Source: an uncultured Rhodanobacteraceae bacterium (GTDB taxonomy: Bacteria; Pseudomonadota; Gammaproteobacteria; Xanthomonadales; SZUA-5). Taken from it: a stretch of 16,512 bases of DNA. Below the pieces are notes generated by a model that saw only the letters and a list, made by a program, of their open reading frames with translations, ran no database searches and was not told the DNA's origin. The translations under genes were made by a program, and so were the position numbers. Location: the NCBI GenBank assembly GCA_937928755.1, contig CALEZI010000076.1, positions 1-16,512 of the forward strand, written 5' to 3'. Positions 11,800 through 16,512 of the stretch are shown piece after piece (position 1 is the stretch's first letter; every line of letters starts with the position of its first letter).

Positions 11800-13476
11800 T
11801 CATGGATTAGGCAGCCCAAAGCTGGCCGGCGCCAACAGCCAGTCGGTACGCTGATTGCTGTCAACCCCGCTTCTCTGCAAGCTGATGCCCGTGGAACCGG
11901 TACCGAGGCCAGTCCAGTCCGCCGACACCGCGAGTGCACTTGGCGTGCTGCTGTAGGTGCACGCGCCGCCGCCGCAGTTCGCCGGCAACCACTGCCCGGC
12001 GGCCTGCACGAACTGCAGATTGGCCGGGAACGCTGTCGTTGGATTGGCAAGATCGCTGCGACCGACTGCGACGACGTCGATCAGCGCCTGACTCACCGGA
12101 AGCCGTAGCGCAATGATGCGGTTCGAGTAGAGAATGCCTGCCGCCGATCCGCGCACATCCCAGGCGCTGGCGTAACAGGCCGGATCGACGCATTGCCCCT
12201 GCGAAACGGTCTCGTCGGTCTCGCCCATCGGCGCGAAATGCACGACGATGCGGTCGCCAGCGGCGACGATGATCGGTGGCAGCACCGCGAGCAAGGTGCC
12301 CGCCCCGCCGGCCGCGGGATCCTGGACCGCCTCGACGCCGGCGACGCTGCCGCCCGTGAGCGCGCGAATCTCGAGCAGGTCACGGTTCGCGTTGATGTTG
12401 CCATTGATTTCGCTGATCTCGATGCCGGCCGCACCCACAAAGCCGGCGAAACTCGCCATGGTAAAGCCGGGGCTTATCGGCTTGCCGGTCAGGTCTTGCA
12501 CGCTGCCTGCCACCGTCACTCCATACGGGGTCGAAGCCACCTGGGCACTGGTCTGGACGTCGACGTGGCGTCCGCTGACGCTGGCCCCGGTGGCCAGCAG
12601 ACCGCCGCTGAAGGTGAACTGGCTGCCGTCGGCAAGAATACTGGCGGACAGGATGCGGCGGTCGAAGACCACGCGCACCACATTGCCCGTCACCGGAAAG
12701 GCAGCGAGCACCCTCACCGCCGGGCAATCGAGGCCGGCAATATCGGCCGTCGCGAACGGCGATACCTGGGCGTTGGTGTTGAAGCGCCACAGGGGTACCC
12801 GCTGCGCGGTCAAGGAACAACTGGACACCAGGTCGATATCGTCGAACAGGGTGACGGGCGCCCGCAGCACCAGCGCCGGGTTCCCTGAGATGGCAGGCGT
12901 ATCCAGTCGCGCAGACAGGAACCCACTGCCAGCACTGACGGGCGTGGTCGCCAGGAGTCCCGCGATGGAGATCAGCTCGCTCTCGTAGTTCGCGAGTTGG
13001 CTGACCAGATCGCCGGTCATCGCCACGTCCTGCGTCCATGGCGCCAAAGGTCTGCCGGTCGCACTGCGGGTGTATCCGATCAATGCCGTCACTTCGCGAC
13101 GGGACTGCGCCGTCGCCAGCGTTGTCACGGTGAAAGACACCTCATCGCCGGGTTGCGGCAGCGGACTCAGTGTGGTGGGGTCGATACGCAGGAAAATGGC
13201 CGGACCCACCGGACCACCCTGGACGAAGATGCCGGCCGGGTCACTGCCCACCTGCGGCTTCACATAGGTCACGATCGCTCGATCGACCGGCAAGCTCGCA
13301 ACACCGTCCGGCGCCGCGCGCACTGCAGCCAGCTGCACCACGGCATCCGTCTCGAATCCGCTGCCGTAGAGATAATCCACCTGGGCCAGGGCCTGCGGGG
13401 CGTAGAGCATCCCTGCCAGAGCCAACCAGAATGCCAGTGTAAAGGCTTGTGAGCCGCATGAAAGAACCAAGGACAT
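11800..13476 (-). CDS. Secreted lamin-tail-domain protein with N-terminal GFE motif
   Basis: A 558-residue predicted exported protein. Residues 1-32 are a signal peptide ending 'PQALAQ'. Immediately after it comes 'VDYLYGSGFETDA' (33-45), the same aromatic-x-x-GFE motif that ends the other secreted proteins here. Residues about 66-250 (IVTYVKPQ...GIFVQGG...GDEVSFTVTTL) resemble the OB-fold/YhcR-like modules often joined to lamin-tail domains. Residues about 254-345 (RVLAAFPVTGNVVRVVFDRRI...) look like a bacterial Ig-like (Big_5/SbsA-type) domain. Residues about 351-557 (IEISEINGNINANRDLLEI...ISLQRSGVDSNQRTDWLLAPASFGLPNP) form a lamin-tail domain with its typical ending. No nuclease catalytic domain is present, although related modules occur in extracellular nucleases. 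The ATG follows a GGAG by 6 nt. Function is unknown; adhesion or extracellular binding is plausible. Confidence 0.88.
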   Translation of the reverse strand: MSLVLSCGSQAFTLAFWLALAGMLYAPQALAQVDYLYGSGFETDAVVQLAAVRAAPDGVASLPVDRAIVTYVKPQVGSDPAGIFVQGGPVGPAIFLRIDPTTLSPLPQPGDEVSFTVTTLATAQSRREVTALIGYTRSATGRPLAPWTQDVAMTGDLVSQLANYESELISIAGLLATTPVSAGSGFLSARLDTPAISGNPALVLRAPVTLFDDIDLVSSCSLTAQRVPLWRFNTNAQVSPFATADIAGLDCPAVRVLAAFPVTGNVVRVVFDRRILSASILADGSQFTFSGGLLATGASVSGRHVDVQTSAQVASTPYGVTVAGSVQDLTGKPISPGFTMASFAGFVGAAGIEISEINGNINANRDLLEIRALTGGSVAGVEAVQDPAAGGAGTLLAVLPPIIVAAGDRIVVHFAPMGETDETVSQGQCVDPACYASAWDVRGSAAGILYSNRIIALRLPVSQALIDVVAVGRSDLANPTTAFPANLQFVQAAGQWLPANCGGGACTYSSTPSALAVSADWTGLGTGSTGISLQRSGVDSNQRTDWLLAPASFGLPNP

Positions 13477-13482
13477 GTGTCG

Positions 13483-13486
13483 CTCC
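13483..13486 (-). promoter_or_regulatory. Ribosome binding site of the lamin-tail protein gene
   Basis: On the minus strand GGAG lies 6 nt before the ATG at 13476 and supports that start over the ATG at 13459, which is in another frame. Confidence 0.65.
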
Positions 13487-13554
13487 GATTCGGCGCGTCG
13501 GTGCCGTTCCAGTGCTGACCTAGGCGTAGTCCAGGGCGCGGATGTCTCATCGGA

Positions 13555-13920
13555 TTGCGCGCGGCGCTCGCCAAGCCAAGTGACTGCGATAAAGTCGAAC
13601 CGGATTCAGCCATTCTCGGAATCGCCCGCCCGAGAGGTCATGGCGCTCGGACAGGCCGGCGCGCCGCCACGGTAAGTTGGCTGCTCCTCCAGATCGAAAC
13701 CCACTGGCGGACTTACCTGATCGCCGATGCCAGCGACAAGAAGAGCGCCTGGTACGCGCGCAATCGGGTTGACCTGGTCCGCGTGCTTCTCGAGCGGGCT
13801 GGCCGCACAGTACCCGACCTTCATCACACGGTACTGGCCTTGCGGCTGGTCACCACACTGGGTGGTGCCACCCATGACGCGCTGGCGCCCCGCCAACCGC
13901 GGCGGCGCATCGATGGCTGA
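13555..13920 (+). CDS. Doubtful hypothetical ORF upstream of the histidine kinase gene
   Basis: The frame from TTG 13555 to TGA 13918-13920 gives 121 residues. Only the second part, from about 13680 (SWLLLQIETHWRTYLIADASDKK...LVRVLLERAGRTVPDLHHTVLALRLV), reads like a folded protein, with high GC3 and helix-like periodicity. There is no ATG or clear ribosome binding site at a sensible place. I do not recognise a family. It may be a gene fragment or a chance frame; a minus-strand frame also crosses the region but has worse codon use. It ends 78 bp before the kinase start. The sequence 13487-13680 otherwise holds nothing recognisable beyond the probable promoter region of the lamin-tail gene. 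Confidence 0.25.
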   Translation: MRAALAKPSDCDKVEPDSAILGIARPRGHGARTGRRAATVSWLLLQIETHWRTYLIADASDKKSAWYARNRVDLVRVLLERAGRTVPDLHHTVLALRLVTTLGGATHDALAPRQPRRRIDG

Positions 13921-13998
13921 GGCACAGCGCGAGGTCGCGGCAAGGCGCATTCTGGTGCGATAGCGCGCCGATGGGGAACGCACAAGCGCGGCCGCGAT

Positions 13999-15948
13999 AT
14001 GCTTGCCGCCATGCAGCGCGCGCACACGAACCAAGCGGCCGTCGCGCCCGAAGGCGGCCCGGACCAAGGGCTGCACCGGGCGCTGTTCCGCATCGCCGAC
14101 CTCGCCAACGGCAACCGCGAACTGGTCGCAGTGCTGGGCGACATCCACGCCGAACTGCGCAATTTGCTCGACGCACGCAACTTCTACGTGGTGCTGCTCG
14201 ACGAAGACCGCGCGCATTTCCGCTTCGCCTATTACGCCGATGAGTGCGACGAGCAGCCGCCGCCGCTCGACCAGGCGCTGTCGCTGGCGCACTACGCGCA
14301 CACCGCAACCGCTGCACTGCTGCGCCACGGGCGCGTGGTGCAGGGCGATGCAACGCGGATGTCTGCCGAGCTCGGCAGCGACTTTTCTGCCGCGCCAGGG
14401 CCGCGTCCCGCCGATTGGCTTGGCGTGCCCATGCTTGGCGCCGATGGGGTCGCCGGCGCCCTGGTGGTGCAGTCCTACGTACCGGATCGGAGTTGCGGCG
14501 CCCACGTGCGCGACGTGCTCACCTTCGTCGCGCAGCTGCTGCAGACGGTCCTGGACCGGCGTTCGCTGCAGCAGCGTTTGCAACAGCGCGTCGAGGAGCG
14601 CACCCTGGCGCTGTGCGAAGAAGTGGCCGAGCGAGAGCATGCCGTGCGCCTGCAGCAGGCGCTGTTCCGGATCGCCGAGTTGGCGGGAACACCGATTGCG
14701 CTGGACGCCTTCTACGCGGCACTGCACCGGATCGTCGGCGAACTGCTGAACGCGAAGAACTTCTACATCGTGCTGCTCGACGATGATGGCCTCGGGCTGC
14801 ACTTCCCCTATCAGGTCGACGAAACCGGCGACGTGTATCTGCCGCGTCGGCTCCGTCGCGGCCTCAGCGAGTACTTGTTGCGCCATGGGCAACCGGTTCT
14901 GCTGCATGCCGACGAGATCCCACCGCTGCACGCCTCCGGTGAGGTCGAGTTGATCGGCACGCCCTCGGTGTGCTGGCTAGGCGTTCCCCTGCGTACCGGC
15001 GACCGCGTGGTCGGCGGCATCGTCGTGCAAAGCTATACACCCGGTGTCACCTACACGCAGGCTGACCAGGCGCTACTGAGCTTCGTTTCGGTACATATCG
15101 CCAGCGCGCTGGAGCGGCGCCAGGCGCAGGATGCGCTGCGCCTCAGCCACGCCGAGCTGCAGGCCGCGCTGCAAAGCCTGCGCGACACTCAGCACGATCT
15201 GGTGGAATCCGAGAAGATGGCAGCGCTGGGGCAACTGGTCGCCGGGGTCGCGCATGAGGTCAACACGCCGCTTGGGATCGCGATCACCGCGGTCAGTGGC
15301 CTGCATGAGCAGGTCGAGCAGATCCGACGCGATGCTGCAGGGCAAAGCCTGTCGCGCGGCCGCTTCGAGCACTTCCTCGGGTACGCCGAGCAGGCCGCCG
15401 ATCTGATCGCACGCAATCTCGAACGGTCTGCCGAGCTGATCCGAACCTTCAAACAGGTCGCGGTGGATCGCTCTGCCGCCGATCGCCGCCGATTCGACTT
15501 GCGCGCGATGCTGGCCGAGCTGCTGCCAAGCCTGCGGCTGTTGTGGAAGCACCGTGCGGTGGATCTGGAAGTGCAGTGCGCGGATGCGATCGAACTCGAC
15601 AGCCATCCCGGCGCCCTCGGCCAAGTGATCACGAACCTGGTACAGAACGCGCTGATCCATGGGTTTTGCGAAAGCGGCGGCGGGCGCATGCGTCTGACCG
15701 CAGAGATCGCCGCCGCCGATCGCCTGCTGCTGCGTTTCAGCGACGATGGCGCCGGCGTTTCGTCTGAAGGCCTGCCGCACATCTTCGAGCCCTTCTACAC
15801 CACCCGTCGCGGCGAGGGCTGCACGGGGCTCGGGCTGCACATCGTGTACAACCTCGTGACTGAAAGACTCGGCGGGCGCATTCGCGTCGAAAGCACGCCG
15901 GGGCAGGGCACGCAGTTCACCCTCGACCTGCCGCTTCGCGCCCCTTAG
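13999..15948 (+). CDS. Tandem-GAF sensor histidine kinase
   Basis: A 649-residue cytoplasmic kinase with no membrane segment or signal peptide. GAF domain 1 covers about 25-188 and GAF domain 2 about 218-375. They are internal duplicates: 'ALFRIADLA...LLDARNFYVVLLDED...WLGVPM...GALVVQSY' against 'ALFRIAELA...LLNAKNFYIVLLDDD...WLGVPL...GGIVVQSY'. A coiled coil joins them (about 189-216). A second helix (376-405) leads to the H-box 'EKMAALGQLVAGVAHEVNTPLG' with phosphoacceptor H419. The ATPase domain has the N-box 'QVITNLVQNALIHGF' (N546, N550), G1 'DDGAGV' (583-587), F-box 'FEPFYTT' (596-602) and G2 'GCTGLGLHI' (607-615). All key residues are present, so it should be active. No response regulator is adjacent, so it is an orphan. 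The signal sensed by the GAF domains is unknown. ATG 13999 is used; ATG 14011 is an equally possible start, neither having a clear Shine-Dalgarno. Confidence 0.93.
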   Translation: MLAAMQRAHTNQAAVAPEGGPDQGLHRALFRIADLANGNRELVAVLGDIHAELRNLLDARNFYVVLLDEDRAHFRFAYYADECDEQPPPLDQALSLAHYAHTATAALLRHGRVVQGDATRMSAELGSDFSAAPGPRPADWLGVPMLGADGVAGALVVQSYVPDRSCGAHVRDVLTFVAQLLQTVLDRRSLQQRLQQRVEERTLALCEEVAEREHAVRLQQALFRIAELAGTPIALDAFYAALHRIVGELLNAKNFYIVLLDDDGLGLHFPYQVDETGDVYLPRRLRRGLSEYLLRHGQPVLLHADEIPPLHASGEVELIGTPSVCWLGVPLRTGDRVVGGIVVQSYTPGVTYTQADQALLSFVSVHIASALERRQAQDALRLSHAELQAALQSLRDTQHDLVESEKMAALGQLVAGVAHEVNTPLGIAITAVSGLHEQVEQIRRDAAGQSLSRGRFEHFLGYAEQAADLIARNLERSAELIRTFKQVAVDRSAADRRRFDLRAMLAELLPSLRLLWKHRAVDLEVQCADAIELDSHPGALGQVITNLVQNALIHGFCESGGGRMRLTAEIAAADRLLLRFSDDGAGVSSEGLPHIFEPFYTTRRGEGCTGLGLHIVYNLVTERLGGRIRVESTPGQGTQFTLDLPLRAP

Positions 15949-16003
15949 GCGGCAGCTACGCCTTCGTCTTCGCCAACCGCCCGCTGGCGTGCGCGGGCTG
16001 AGG

Positions 16004-16512
16004 TCAGGGCGAGCCCGCGCCCGGTTCCAGGCGCGCGGCCAGCGCGGCGCGCACGTCCGGCTCGGCCACTGCGGGCAGCGCAGCGCGCGCCTGTGCGAGC
16101 GCGTCCGCGCGCGCTACGCCGCTGCGCACCGCGGCCAGCGTCAGCCAGGCGCGCACGCGCAGCGCGGCGTCGGAATCCTCTGCCGCGAGCAGGCGCAGTG
16201 CCGCATCCGCGGCGGCGCTGGCGCCGGAAACGTCGCCCTGCGCCAACAGTAACTCGCCGATGGCAGCGTGCATGGCCGCCAGTTGCGGGTGTTCGGCGCC
16301 GACTGCCGCGGTGCCGGCGGCCAGCGCGCGTCGGTACAGCACCAGCGCCTCGGCATCCTCGCCGGCCTGATCCAGGCGCTCGCCGAGGTTGTGCAGCGCC
16401 ACCATCGTTTCCCAGTGCTGCTCGCCGAAATTGGCGAGCGCGATCTCCAGCGCGCGGCGGCTGATGGCGATGGTGCGTGGGTGGTCGCCCTGCGCCTGGT
16501 AGATTGCGCCAG
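16004..16512 (-). CDS. C-terminal part of a TPR-repeat protein (partial, runs off the right edge)
   Basis: The minus-strand frame ends at TGA 16004-16006 and is open to the window edge, so 169 C-terminal residues are visible and the start lies outside. It shows TPR-like helices ('MVALHNLGERLDQAGEDAEALVLYRRALAAG', 'HPQLAAMHAAIGELLLAQGD') and ends 'LAARLEPGAGSP'. It aligns without gaps to the truncated gene at 4126-5143. The visible part is intact, so this may be the functional paralogue. It is convergent with the histidine kinase gene, 55 bp away. Whether an N-terminal kinase or other effector domain precedes the repeats cannot be seen. Confidence 0.82.
   Translation of the reverse strand, partial: GAIYQAQGDHPRTIAISRRALEIALANFGEQHWETMVALHNLGERLDQAGEDAEALVLYRRALAAGTAAVGAEHPQLAAMHAAIGELLLAQGDVSGASAAADAALRLLAAEDSDAALRVRAWLTLAAVRSGVARADALAQARAALPAVAEPDVRAALAARLEPGAGSP
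16004..16512 (-). repeat. Long direct repeat, copy 2 (TPR gene 3' part)
   Basis: Ungapped partner of 4126-4634 in the same orientation, about 11.9 kb apart. Just beyond the stop codons a few bases (ggctga-g-tca) also match, so the homology barely extends past the gene's 3' end on this side. Confidence 0.92.

Noticed and set aside
13606..14931. 441-codon minus-strand frame opposite the histidine kinase
   Set aside because: The plus strand encodes clear GAF and kinase motifs; the minus frame is a shadow.
1..16512. CRISPR array, tRNA, rRNA, prophage or toxin-antitoxin locus
   Set aside because: Looked for regularly spaced repeats, cloverleaf-like sequences and characteristic proteins; none seen.

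Overview
The window is GC-rich DNA from a bacterium, most likely a gammaproteobacterium of the order Lysobacterales (Xanthomonadales; Rhodanobacteraceae or Lysobacteraceae type). This rests on three things: secreted proteins ending in an aromatic-x-x-Gly-Phe-Glu tail, a tandem-GAF histidine kinase of a type I associate with that order, and TPR proteins in several copies. No rRNA, tRNA or marker gene is present, so the placement is an inference.

Layout. 64-3577 (minus): two secreted proteins, a parallel beta-helix protein and a BNR/sialidase-like beta-propeller. 3746-4123 (plus): a small putative helix-turn-helix protein with a palindrome just upstream, convergent with a 5'-truncated TPR gene (4126-5143, minus). 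The TPR remnant is joined at 5143/5144 to a second copy of the promoter and signal-peptide region of the beta-helix gene. 5376-5696: a MITE-like element with near-perfect terminal inverted repeats. 5718-9689 (minus): a giant secreted FG-GAP repeat protein. 9690-10130: non-coding. About 10130-10790 (plus): an intact IS200-type insertion sequence with matching end hairpins. 10790-11800: a low-coding stretch with two tiny overlapping ORFs and the second copy of the MITE-like element (11455-11702). 11800-13476 (minus): a secreted lamin-tail-domain protein. 13999-15948 (plus): a tandem-GAF sensor histidine kinase. 16004-16512 (minus): the 3' end of a second TPR gene, aligning without gaps to the first over 509 bp.

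How the genes relate. Four of the genes (beta-helix, BNR, FG-GAP and lamin-tail proteins) encode predicted exported repeat or propeller proteins. All carry the same short motif, at the C terminus in three and directly after the signal peptide in the fourth. They look like a set of surface or secreted proteins sharing a sorting or processing tag. The rest is a regulator, an orphan sensor kinase, and signs of genome plasticity: an IS, two MITE-like copies, a chimeric gene junction and a long direct repeat. The most interesting items are the shared GFE tag, the MITE-like family placed just after stop codons, and the chimeric junction. I see no CRISPR array, prophage or defence system.
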